From: Bradyrhizobium sp. NP1
Lineage (GTDB): Bacteria > Pseudomonadota > Alphaproteobacteria > Rhizobiales > Xanthobacteraceae
Direction of reading: 5' to 3'
Assembly: GCF_030378205.1 (NCBI RefSeq)
Contig: NZ_CP127385.1
Span: 7,480,001-7,544,000 of the forward strand
Length of the DNA: 64,000 nt
Shown one piece after another: positions 57,232 to 64,000 of this stretch (position 1 is the first letter of the stretch; every line of letters starts with the position of its first letter). The position numbers and the translations under genes were made by a program. Below the pieces are notes generated by a model. That model made no database searches. It worked only from the letters and a program-made list of their open reading frames with translations, and was not told where the DNA came from.

Positions 57232-58236
57232 ATGGCCGCGGATTCCATGGCAACATCATTGCTGGAACGGCTGCGGGCCGGCGATCCCAGGGCCATGGCG
57301 CGCGCCATCACGATCGCCGAAGCGGGCGGCCCCGCCGCCGCCAGCCTGCATCGCGCAATTCTGCCGCAGACCGGCAACGCGCTCACGGTCGGATTCACCG
57401 GGCCGCCCGGCGCCGGCAAGTCGACGCTGATCGACGCGTTCGTGGCGGAGCTGCGCAAGAGCGGACGCACGGTGGCCGTCGCCGCGGTCGATCCGTCAAG
57501 CCCGCTCTCCGGCGGCGCGGTGCTCGGCGACAGGGTGCGGATGGGGCGGCATACCGAAGACGCCGGCGTGTTCATCCGCTCGATTGCCTCGCGCGGCCAC
57601 CTCGGCGGGCTGAGCGACAGCATCCAGCCGATCGTCGACATCCTCGATTTCGCGCGCCGCGACGTCATCGTGGTCGAGACCGTCGGCGCCGGGCAGTCCG
57701 AGGTCGAGATCGTCGAGGTCGCCGATGTCAGGGTCGTCGTGAATGCCCCGGGCCTCGGCGACGACGTGCAGGCGATCAAGGCCGGAATACTGGAGATCGC
57801 GAACGTACTCGTCGTCAACAAGGCCGATCTTCCGCTGGCCGCGCGCACCGTCCGGCAGCTTCGCAGCATGCTGAGCCTGCGCCGCGAGAGCGACAGGAAT
57901 GTGCCTGTCATCGAGACGGTGGCAAGCTCCGGGCAGGGCATCGTCGAGCTGCTTGAAGCGGTCCTCAACGTGGCGCCACGCACGCCGGCCGAGCGTCAGG
58001 CGCGCCGTCGCGCCCGCATCCGCCGGCTGGTCGCGGAGGCGGCCGCGGCCGAGGTCCGGCGCGCCATCATGGAACGGAGCGACGAAACATTCCTGAATGC
58101 GCTGCGCGAGGTCGAAGCGGGAGAGCTTGCGATCGCCGCGGCGGCGCGCATGGCCCTCGCATCGCACGGCGCGGAGCACGACGGCGCCGCAACCCTCGCC
58201 ACGATCGGCACCCAACACGATGAAACCGTTACCTGA
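57232..58236 (+). CDS. MeaB/ArgK-type GTPase, mutase chaperone
   Basis: The 334-residue P-loop GTPase has GFTGPPGAGKSTLIDAF (Walker A), AAVDPSSPLSGGAVLGDRVRM, VIVVETVGAGQSEVEI and NKADLP. MeaB proteins load and protect cobalamin in B12 mutases. I used the ATG at 57232 (5 bases after the mutase stop); ATG at 57247 is possible. It overlaps the PaaI gene by 17 bases. The set of ligase, two mutase subunits and MeaB homologue is the same as in described 2-hydroxyisobutyrate loci (hcl, hcmA, hcmB, meaH). Confidence 0.94.
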   Translation: MAADSMATSLLERLRAGDPRAMARAITIAEAGGPAAASLHRAILPQTGNALTVGFTGPPGAGKSTLIDAFVAELRKSGRTVAVAAVDPSSPLSGGAVLGDRVRMGRHTEDAGVFIRSIASRGHLGGLSDSIQPIVDILDFARRDVIVVETVGAGQSEVEIVEVADVRVVVNAPGLGDDVQAIKAGILEIANVLVVNKADLPLAARTVRQLRSMLSLRRESDRNVPVIETVASSGQGIVELLEAVLNVAPRTPAERQARRRARIRRLVAEAAAAEVRRAIMERSDETFLNALREVEAGELAIAAAARMALASHGAEHDGAATLATIGTQHDETVT

Positions 58237-58660
58237 CGATCCCGCACAACGAGCTGAGCACTGCGCGGCCCTCATGCTCTCGGGCGACGCGCCCGCCAGG
58301 GCGTTCGGCTTTTCGCTTCGCCGGGCCGGCCCCGGCGAGGCCGAGATCGAGATGACGGTGTCGCAGGCCGGCCTGAACGTCTTCGGTACATGTCATGGCG
58401 GCGTCCTGTTCACGCTGGCCGACACGGCGTTCTCGATCGCCTGCAACAGCCACGGACGGCAGTCGGTGGCGCAGCAATGCAGCATCACCTTCGTCCGCCC
58501 TGTGCGCCCCGGCGATCGCCTGATCGCACACGCCCTGGAGCGCTGCCGCACCAGCCGCACCGCGATCTATGACTGCACCGTCGCGAATGCGGCGGACGGC
58601 CGTATCGTCGCGGAATTCCGCGGCCATTCGCGCACCATCGCCGACACGATGCCTGCATAG
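58220..58660 (+). CDS. PaaI-type hydroxyphenylacetyl-CoA thioesterase family protein
   Basis: The 146-residue hotdog-fold thioesterase begins MKPLPDDPAQRAEHCA. The active-site helix NVFGTCHGGVLFTLADTAFSIACNSHG is typical of PaaI, which hydrolyses wrongly formed or stalled acyl-CoA. It overlaps the MeaB gene and is last in the operon. It likely recovers CoA from dead-end intermediates of the mutase pathway. Confidence 0.93.
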   Translation: MKPLPDDPAQRAEHCAALMLSGDAPARAFGFSLRRAGPGEAEIEMTVSQAGLNVFGTCHGGVLFTLADTAFSIACNSHGRQSVAQQCSITFVRPVRPGDRLIAHALERCRTSRTAIYDCTVANAADGRIVAEFRGHSRTIADTMPA

Positions 58661-58777
58661 CGCTGCACGCCGCCGCCATCTCACGACGGCCGGCTTTCCG
58701 GAAAATCCCCGGCCCGGTTGACGCGAGCGCGCGTTCGTCGCAGAGACGTTATCCCAATCCGGGCCAAAGGACCGTTC

Positions 58778-59218
58778 ATGAGCCCTGAATCGCTTCATTC
58801 CTGGCAGCTTTGGGCGTTTCTGTCCGCCATCTTCGCTGCGCTGACCGCGATCTTCGCCAAGGTGGGCGTCGAGGGCATCAATTCCGACCTCGCGACCCTG
58901 ATCCGCACCGTGATCGTGCTGATCACGCTGACGCTGATCCTGTTTGCGACCGGCCAGTTCTCGCATCCCGGTCCGATCTCGACCAAGAGCTGGCTGTTCC
59001 TGCTGCTCTCGGGATTGGGGACCGGCGCGTCCTGGCTGTGCTATTTCCGCGCGCTGAAGCTCGGGCCGGCCACGCTGGTGGCGCCGATCGACAAGCTGAG
59101 CGTGGTCCTGGTCGCGCTGTTCGGCGTGGTTTTCCTGGGCGAGCGGCCATCGTTCACGGGCTGGATCGGCATTGCGCTGATCTCGGCCGGCGCCGTCTTG
59201 ATTGCCGTCAGGAGCTAG
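58778..59218 (+). CDS. EamA family small transporter (single-domain)
   Basis: The 146-residue integral membrane protein has five predicted helices and one EamA/DMT repeat, beginning MSPESLHSWQLWAFLSAIF, with the paired APIDKLSVVLVALFGVVFLGERP motif. Such half-size members may work as dimers. The TAG stop (59216-59218) lies in the CTAG that begins the hairpin element. The start uses the ATG at 58778; the in-frame ATG-like start at 58718 has no membrane segment. Confidence 0.9.
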   Translation: MSPESLHSWQLWAFLSAIFAALTAIFAKVGVEGINSDLATLIRTVIVLITLTLILFATGQFSHPGPISTKSWLFLLLSGLGTGASWLCYFRALKLGPATLVAPIDKLSVVLVALFGVVFLGERPSFTGWIGIALISAGAVLIAVRS

Positions 59219-59380
59219 TGTGCCGGTTCTGACATTCGCATCATTTTGTGGAGCCACGTTTGCGAATGTCAGAATCAAAGGGACACCAGCAGATATAGGA
59301 TTCCAGTGCGGCTTTGGCTCTGACGTTCCCTTGAGGAATGTGCCGCGAGAGTGAAAGGAACGTCAGAGCCGCCACACTAG
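59215..59380. repeat. Pair of CTAG-bounded hairpins between convergent genes
   Basis: Unit 1 (59215-59289) has a 16-bp stem GGTTCTGACATTCGCA with TGCGAATGTCAGAATC (one G-T pair), and closes with GGGACACCAG. Unit 2 (59303-59380) has a perfect 14-bp stem GGCTCTGACGTTCC with GGAACGTCAGAGCC, and ends CCACACTAG. Both end CTAGs coincide with stop codons: TAG of the upstream EamA gene and TAG of the convergent one. The loop of unit 1 is the reverse complement of that at 4728, AACGTGG...CAAAATGA. Confidence 0.9.
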
Positions 59381-60276
59381 GCCGCAACCAGCAGCGCGAC
59401 CCCGATCACGATCAGCACGATGCCGGAGATCTCGCGCGCCGAGACGGGCTGCTTGAACGAGTAATAGGCGACGGCCTGCGCGAACAGCACCTCGATCAGC
59501 GCCAGCGTGCGGACATTGGCGGCGGCGGTCAGCGCAAAGGCGAGAAACCAGAACTGCGAGGCGAACGCGCCCATGAAGCCCGCCAGCATCGACGGCTTCC
59601 AGAGGCCGAAGATCGCCTGCAGGATCTTTGGCGCGCGGGCGAGCAGATAGACCGTCAGCACGGCGGTCTGCACGAACAGCCCGAGCACCAGCGTGAAGGA
59701 AGCCGCGGTCACAAAGGACACGCCCGAGACCGTGATGATCGCGCCGCGGAAGCCGACCGCCGACAGCGCGAAGGCGGCGGCCGAGACGAGGCCGATGATG
59801 GTCGGCTTGAGCTCGGCAAAACCTTTCTCGCCGCCGGGGCGCAGCGCCGTGATGACGACGCCGATGGTCGCGATCAGGATCGCGACCACCTTGAGCGCGG
59901 TGAGATGATCGCCGAGAAAGACGAAGCCGAAGATCGCGGTCTGGATCGCTTCGGTCTTCAGGTAGGCCGTGGTCACCACGAAGGAGCGGTCGTTCATCGC
60001 GAGCAGCATCAGCCCGGTGGCGACGATCTGGCTCAGCGCGCCGAGCAGAAGCCACGGCCAGAACGCTGATGTCGGCACCGGCATCGGGTCGCCCGATACC
60101 GCGAGCACCACGACGAAGAACAGCACCGAGAACGGGAAACCGAACAGGAAGCGGATGTTGGTCGCGCCCCAGGTGCCGAGCGCACCCGTCAGCGAGCGCT
60201 GCATCGCGTTGCGCGCGACCTGGCCCAGCGCTGCAACGATGGTGAAGGGGATCCAGAGGGTGGCGACGGAGAACAT
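59377..60276 (-). CDS. EamA/DMT family transporter
   Basis: The 299-residue protein has two EamA repeats and about ten membrane helices. It begins MFSVATLWIPFTIVAALGQ, with YLKTEAIQTAIFGFVFLGD near the middle and VLFAQAVAYYSFKQPVSAREISGIVLIVIGVALLV at the end. DMT transporters export metabolites or amino acids. The stop codon is the CTAG at the right end of the hairpin element. A TTG directly before the ATG at 60276 is a less likely start. Confidence 0.93.
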   Translation of the reverse strand: MFSVATLWIPFTIVAALGQVARNAMQRSLTGALGTWGATNIRFLFGFPFSVLFFVVVLAVSGDPMPVPTSAFWPWLLLGALSQIVATGLMLLAMNDRSFVVTTAYLKTEAIQTAIFGFVFLGDHLTALKVVAILIATIGVVITALRPGGEKGFAELKPTIIGLVSAAAFALSAVGFRGAIITVSGVSFVTAASFTLVLGLFVQTAVLTVYLLARAPKILQAIFGLWKPSMLAGFMGAFASQFWFLAFALTAAANVRTLALIEVLFAQAVAYYSFKQPVSAREISGIVLIVIGVALLVAA

Positions 60277-60398
60277 CAACGGAATTCATCGACCGGGGGA
60301 AGCGCCACCGTGCCGGGCGCGGCGCATGCGGTCAATCGGGCCGGCGCATGACAGGATTGCGCGACCCTTTTGAAGAGGCCGCGTTCGCGTCACAAGCC

Positions 60399-61160
60399 TC
60401 ACACCATCCCCTCCGCCACCACCATGTAGTTGACGTCGGTGTCGGCGGAGAGGCTCCATTTGTCGGCGAAGGGGCTGTAGACCACGCCGGTCTGGTCGGT
60501 GACGACGAGGCGGTTGTCGAGCAGGTATTTCGCCAGCTCGTCGGGGGTGACGAACTTGTCCCATTGATGGGTGCCGCGCGGCAGCCAGCGCAGCACATAT
60601 TCCGCGCCGACGATCGCCAGCGCAAAACTCTTCCAGTTGCGGTTCAGCGTCGAGACCACCATCATCCCGCCCGGCTTCAGCACCGCCGCGCAACGGCCGA
60701 CGAACATGCCGATGTCGGCGACATGCTCGACCACCTCCATCGCCAGCACGATGTCGAAGCGCTCGCGCACGTCCATCGCCTCGACCGTGGTGCAGCGGTA
60801 GTCGATCGAGAGATGGCCCTTCTCGGCATGCAATTTGGCGGCGGCGATGTTGCTCGCGGCAGGGTCGACGCCGATCACCTGCGCGCCGAGGCGGGCGAGC
60901 GGCTCGCAGAGCAGCCCGGCGCCGCAGCCGATGTCGAGCACGCGCAGGGACGACAGGCAGTTGAGGCTCTTGGCGTTGCGCTCGAACTTGCGGCAGGCGG
61001 CGTCGCGGATATAGGCGAGGCGCAGCGGATTGATCTTGTGCAGCGGAGCCATCTTGCCGTTGGGGTCCCACCACTCCGCCGACAGTTTGGAGAATTTCGC
61101 GATCTCGGCCGGATCGACCGTCCCGCCCGCCGCACCGGAAAGATTCGACTGCATGGCCAT
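60399..61160 (-). CDS. ubiG: Ubiquinone 3-O-methyltransferase UbiG
   Basis: The 253-residue enzyme performs both O-methylations of ubiquinone synthesis. It begins MAMQSNLSGAAGGTVDPAE, with the family mark WWDPNGKMAPLHKINPLRL, the SAM-binding VLDIGCGAGLLCEPLARLGA and VVSTLNRNWKSFALAIVGAEYVLRWLPRGTHQW. The start at 61160 precedes a second in-frame ATG at 61154. It is divergently close to the PH-domain gene, which ends 15 bases upstream on the same strand. Confidence 0.96.
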   Translation of the reverse strand: MAMQSNLSGAAGGTVDPAEIAKFSKLSAEWWDPNGKMAPLHKINPLRLAYIRDAACRKFERNAKSLNCLSSLRVLDIGCGAGLLCEPLARLGAQVIGVDPAASNIAAAKLHAEKGHLSIDYRCTTVEAMDVRERFDIVLAMEVVEHVADIGMFVGRCAAVLKPGGMMVVSTLNRNWKSFALAIVGAEYVLRWLPRGTHQWDKFVTPDELAKYLLDNRLVVTDQTGVVYSPFADKWSLSADTDVNYMVVAEGMV

Positions 61161-61174
61161 GATGACGCGCCGTC

Positions 61175-61648
61175 CTATCGTGCGGTGATGTAGTTGCGGA
61201 AGCTGAGCGGCGAGGCGATGGTGGCGATGGTCTGGCGGCCTTCGCCGACGCCCATGATGGTCACGTCGCCGTAATTGAGCAGGCGTCCCAGAATGCTCTG
61301 GCTGACGTCGACGCTCTCCACCTTGTCGAGGCTCATCTCGAAGGTCTGGCGCCGGATGAACCCGGTCTTGTGAATAATTCGCAAATTCGTCACGTCGGTT
61401 TCGGTGGTCCAGCGGTGGAACCAGGCGGTCACCGTCTTGTACAGCGCAAAAACGCCCACGATGGCCGCCAGCGCCCATAACACCAGCGTCAGGGGAGCGC
61501 TGCTGGCCGGCACCATGGCTGACACCACGAGCAACGCTATCGCCACGATCCAGGCGCCGATCGCCGGTAAAAAGAACACCCAGTGCGCATTGGTCGAATA
61601 CAGCACCTTCTCGCCGGGCTGCAGGATTTCATCGATATAGCGCCCCAT
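61175..61648 (-). CDS. Membrane protein with bacterial PH domain
   Basis: The 157-residue protein begins MGRYIDEILQPGEKVLYS. Two membrane helices (residues about 25-45 and 55-75) precede a bPH2-type beta domain (VTNLRIIHKTGFIRRQTFEMSLDKVESVDVSQSILGRLLNYGDVTIMGVG). Members link membranes to proteins of unknown nature. It lies just upstream of ubiG on the same strand and may be co-transcribed. It is divergent from lysC. Confidence 0.88.
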   Translation of the reverse strand: MGRYIDEILQPGEKVLYSTNAHWVFFLPAIGAWIVAIALLVVSAMVPASSAPLTLVLWALAAIVGVFALYKTVTAWFHRWTTETDVTNLRIIHKTGFIRRQTFEMSLDKVESVDVSQSILGRLLNYGDVTIMGVGEGRQTIATIASPLSFRNYITAR

Positions 61649-61704
61649 AGACCTTGCGCCTCATGACCCGTTCACGCTGGCCCGGAAAGCAGGCAGGAAC
61701 CCGC

Positions 61705-61733
61705 TTGCCCCCGGCGCCACTGCTATGTATACG
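61705..61733 (+). promoter_or_regulatory. Predicted lysC promoter
   Basis: TTGCCC (61705-61710) and TATACG (61728-61733) are 17 bases apart. The -10 matches that of the rpmB promoter exactly; the -35 is weaker. The start would lie about 70 bases upstream of the lysC ATG. Confidence 0.5.
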
Positions 61734-61809
61734 CGCGTTTTGGCGCCTGCGCTCCCGCTTTCAGCCAGGGGCCCTCAACTTATCCTCTTGAAGGAATCCG
61801 CGCATCGTC

Positions 61810-63063
61810 ATGGGCCGCCTCGTGATGAAGTTCGGCGGCACATCCGTCGCCAATATCGACCGTATCCGCAACGTCGCGCGTCACGTGAAGCGCGAGGTCG
61901 ACGCCGGCCATGACGTCGCCGTCGTGGTCTCGGCGATGGCCGGCAAGACCAACGAGCTGGTCGCCTGGTGCACCGAGGCGTCAGCGATGCATGACGCGCG
62001 CGAATATGACGCCATCGTCGCCTCCGGCGAGCAGGTCACCTCGGGCCTGCTGTCGATCGCACTGCAGGCGATCGGCATCCAGGCGCGCTCCTGGCAGGGC
62101 TGGCAGATCCCGATCAAGACCTCGGATGCCCATGCCTCGGCCCGCATCCTCGAGATCGACGGCAGCGAGATCGTCAACCGCTTCAAGGAGCGCAAGGAGG
62201 TCGCCGTCATCGCCGGCTTCCAGGGCATCAACCCGCAGACCGGGCGCATCACCACGCTCGGCCGCGGCGGCTCCGACACCTCGGCGGTGGCGATCGCCGC
62301 AGCCCTGCATGCGGACCGCTGCGACATTTATACGGACGTCGACGGCGTCTATACCACCGACCCGCGCGTGGTTCCGAAGGCGCGCCGGCTCGACAAGATC
62401 GCGTTCGAGGACATGCTGGAACTGGCCTCGCAGGGCGCCAAGGTGCTCCAGGTGCGCTCCGTGGAACTCGGCATGGTGCACAACATGCCGATCTTCGTCC
62501 GTTCCAGCTTCGACAGGCCTGAGGATATCGACCCGCACGGCACGCCGCCGGGCACGCTGATCTGCAGCGAGGAGGAAATCATGGAAAGCCACGTCGTCAC
62601 CGGCATCGCCTTCTCCAAGGACGAGGCGCAGATTTCCGTGCGCCAGATCGAGGACAAGCCCGGGGTCGCCGCCTCGATCTTCGGACCGCTGGCGGATGCC
62701 AACATCAATGTCGACATGATCGTGCAGAACGTCTCGGAGGACGGCCGCTTCACCGACCTCACCTTTACCGTTCCGGCCACCGACTATGCCCGCGCCCGCG
62801 ACACCATCAGCGCCTCCAAGGCCCGGATCGGCTACGCGCGGCTCGACAGCGCGACCGACGTCGCCAAGGTGTCGGTGATCGGCAGCGGCATGCGCAGCCA
62901 TGCCGGCGTCGCCGCCAAGGCGTTTTCGGCGCTGGCGGCGCGCAACATCAATATTCGCGCCATCACCACCTCCGAAATCAAGTTCTCGGTGCTGATCGAT
63001 GCCGCCTATACCGAGCTGGCGGTCCGCACCCTGCACACGCTCTACGGTCTCGATCAAGTTTAG
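61810..63063 (+). CDS. lysC: Aspartate kinase
   Basis: The 417-residue enzyme phosphorylates aspartate at the head of the lysine, threonine and methionine pathway. The N-terminal kinase domain has MKFGGTSVANIDRIRNVA, TLGRGGSDTSAVAIAAAL and DVDGVYTTDPR, and the C-terminal half has two ACT domains (about residues 265-340 and 345-417), including SVIGSGMRSHAGVAAKAFSAL. These give feedback control by lysine or threonine. AAGGA lies 13 bases upstream of the ATG. Confidence 0.97.
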   Translation: MGRLVMKFGGTSVANIDRIRNVARHVKREVDAGHDVAVVVSAMAGKTNELVAWCTEASAMHDAREYDAIVASGEQVTSGLLSIALQAIGIQARSWQGWQIPIKTSDAHASARILEIDGSEIVNRFKERKEVAVIAGFQGINPQTGRITTLGRGGSDTSAVAIAAALHADRCDIYTDVDGVYTTDPRVVPKARRLDKIAFEDMLELASQGAKVLQVRSVELGMVHNMPIFVRSSFDRPEDIDPHGTPPGTLICSEEEIMESHVVTGIAFSKDEAQISVRQIEDKPGVAASIFGPLADANINVDMIVQNVSEDGRFTDLTFTVPATDYARARDTISASKARIGYARLDSATDVAKVSVIGSGMRSHAGVAAKAFSALAARNINIRAITTSEIKFSVLIDAAYTELAVRTLHTLYGLDQV

Positions 63064-63396
63064 AAAAATTTTCTGTTGACCTTTTGTGCTGGTGACGCCC
63101 GCAGGACCCGTCACCGCGGGGCCAAACCCCTTTCGCAAGCGCAACATCCGCCAAACCGGTTGTGACGACCGTTGGCAGGCGTTTTGCTTGGCAAAGCAAG
63201 CTTCAATTCGCTATACGGCCTGATGAAGGGTGGGCTGCCGTAAACTGTGTCACAGTTTGGCTATCCTGATTCGATTCGGCCCGTACGGATATGGGCTTGC
63301 AACGGCGCCGAATGAACAAAATTGTTATCTTGTTCGAATTCAACGCCAGCTCGGGGCGGCCCCGCAGGCTGGTCCGAGGGAGGGGATTTTAGGCAC
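63064..63396. other. Intergenic region between lysC and ptsP
   Basis: There are 333 bases with no protein or RNA gene that I can recognise. It contains an AT-richer strip (GAATTCGCTATACG, TGAACAAAATTG) that should hold the ptsP promoter; I found no pair of boxes with acceptable spacing. No strong terminator for lysC is visible. Confidence 0.5.
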
Positions 63397-64000
63397 ATGC
63401 GGAGCGCGTCGGGAGGTCCCCGCGTCTTGTTGAGACGGCTCCGCGAAACCATGGCGGAGCAGGTCTCAGCCCAGGAGCGGCTGGACAAGATCGTGGTGCT
63501 GATCGCGGCCAACATGGTGGCCGAGGTGTGCTCGGTCTATGTGCTGCGCGTCGACAACACCCTCGAGCTCTACGCCACCGAAGGCCTCAACCGCGACGCG
63601 GTCCACCGCACGGTGCTGAGCGCGCATGAGGGCCTGGTCGGCCTCGTGGCCAGCGAGGCCTCGCCGCTCAACCTGAACGACGCGCAGAGCCATCCGGCCT
63701 TCTCCTACCGCCCGGAGACCGGCGAGGAAATCTACCACTCCTTCCTCGGCGTGCCGATCCTGCGCGCCGGCAACACGCTCGGCGTGCTGGTGGTGCAGAA
63801 CCGCGCCAAGCGCACCTATGTCGAGGAAGAGGTCGAGGCGCTGCAGACCACCGCGATGGTGCTCGCCGAGATGATCGCGTCCGGCGAGCTGACCGCGCTG
63901 GCCCAGCCCGGCGCCGAGCCCGCCGCGCGGCACTCGCTGCACAAGGTCGGCGCCGTGCTTTCCGACGGCATCGCGCTCGGCCACGTCGTGCTGCACGAGC
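63397..64000 (+). CDS. ptsP: Phosphoenolpyruvate-protein phosphotransferase PtsP (N-terminal part)
   Basis: 201 codons are visible, beginning MRSASGGPRVLLRRLRETMA. The N-terminal GAF domain covers about residues 20-160 (VVLIAANMVAEVCSVYVLR, SFLGVPILRAGNTLGVLVVQN, AKRTYVEEEVEALQTTA), after which the PEP-utilising domains begin (SDGIALGHVVLHE). This is enzyme I of the nitrogen-type PTS, which passes phosphate to NPr and EIIA and senses glutamine through GAF. The remaining domains lie past the right edge. Confidence 0.95.
   Translation, partial: MRSASGGPRVLLRRLRETMAEQVSAQERLDKIVVLIAANMVAEVCSVYVLRVDNTLELYATEGLNRDAVHRTVLSAHEGLVGLVASEASPLNLNDAQSHPAFSYRPETGEEIYHSFLGVPILRAGNTLGVLVVQNRAKRTYVEEEVEALQTTAMVLAEMIASGELTALAQPGAEPAARHSLHKVGAVLSDGIALGHVVLHE

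Overview
The window is a high-GC alphaproteobacterial chromosome segment, most likely from Bradyrhizobium or a close relative in the Nitrobacteraceae. I base this on the GC-rich third codon positions, the aerobic CobS/CobT cobaltochelatase, the fdxA/CarD and aroK-aroB-xerD neighbourhoods, several carboxylate-binding periplasmic proteins, and dispersed intergenic repeats of a kind I associate with Bradyrhizobium genomes. There are no rRNA or tRNA genes, no CRISPR array, no prophage and no intact insertion sequence that I can see. About 53 protein genes are supported. One is cut by the left edge (an acyl-CoA synthetase) and one by the right edge (ptsP).

Layout. 1-4.6 kb: a minus-strand acid-degradation cluster (NDP-forming acyl-CoA synthetase, VOC protein, enoyl-CoA hydratase/isomerase, ABC solute receptor). 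4.9-7.2 kb: secreted nuclease-like protein and an M48 lipoprotein protease. 7.4-14.7 kb: CarD regulator, 7Fe ferredoxin, S4 RNA-binding protein, Suv3-type helicase, DUF3108 protein, ribosomal protein L28. 14.8-17 kb: an atypical patch with an epoxide hydrolase and a dispersed repeat. 17-26.6 kb: pncB, then oxidative catabolism genes (esterase coupled to a flavin monooxygenase, luciferase-like monooxygenase, old yellow enzyme), a Bug-type receptor and a phytase-like esterase. 26.7-39.1 kb: housekeeping genes (cobT, cobS, DedA, DnaJ-like, BolA, CorC, aroB, aroK, a 48-residue membrane protein, xerD, accA, an L,D-transpeptidase lipoprotein). 39.2-51.6 kb: a second copy of the dispersed repeat, an AMP-forming acyl-CoA synthetase, secA, a parvulin, argJ, mutT, a methyltransferase, comF, and a compact grx-nitrilase-DUF1178 operon. 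51.7-58.7 kb: a divergent acid-catabolism locus. 58.8-64 kb: two EamA transporters, ubiG, a PH-domain protein, lysC and the start of ptsP.

The most interesting biological system is the divergent locus at 51.7-58.7 kb. A PaaK-like CoA ligase and an ABC solute receptor face a tetR-led operon encoding both subunits of a B12-dependent acyl-CoA mutase, its MeaB-type GTPase and a PaaI-type thioesterase. Two near-identical 16-bp palindromes each cover the -10 box of one of the two divergent promoters. At the position that is Tyr in methylmalonyl-CoA mutase and Phe or Ile in its relatives, the mutase has His, so the substrate is probably not one of the characterised ones.

The most interesting DNA structure is a family of roughly 75-bp hairpins, bounded by CTAG/TTAG, at four intergenic places (4.7, 24.3, 44.8 and 59.2 kb). 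Their stem sequences differ from copy to copy while both arms change together. At 59.2 kb the element exactly fills the space between two convergent genes and supplies both stop codons.
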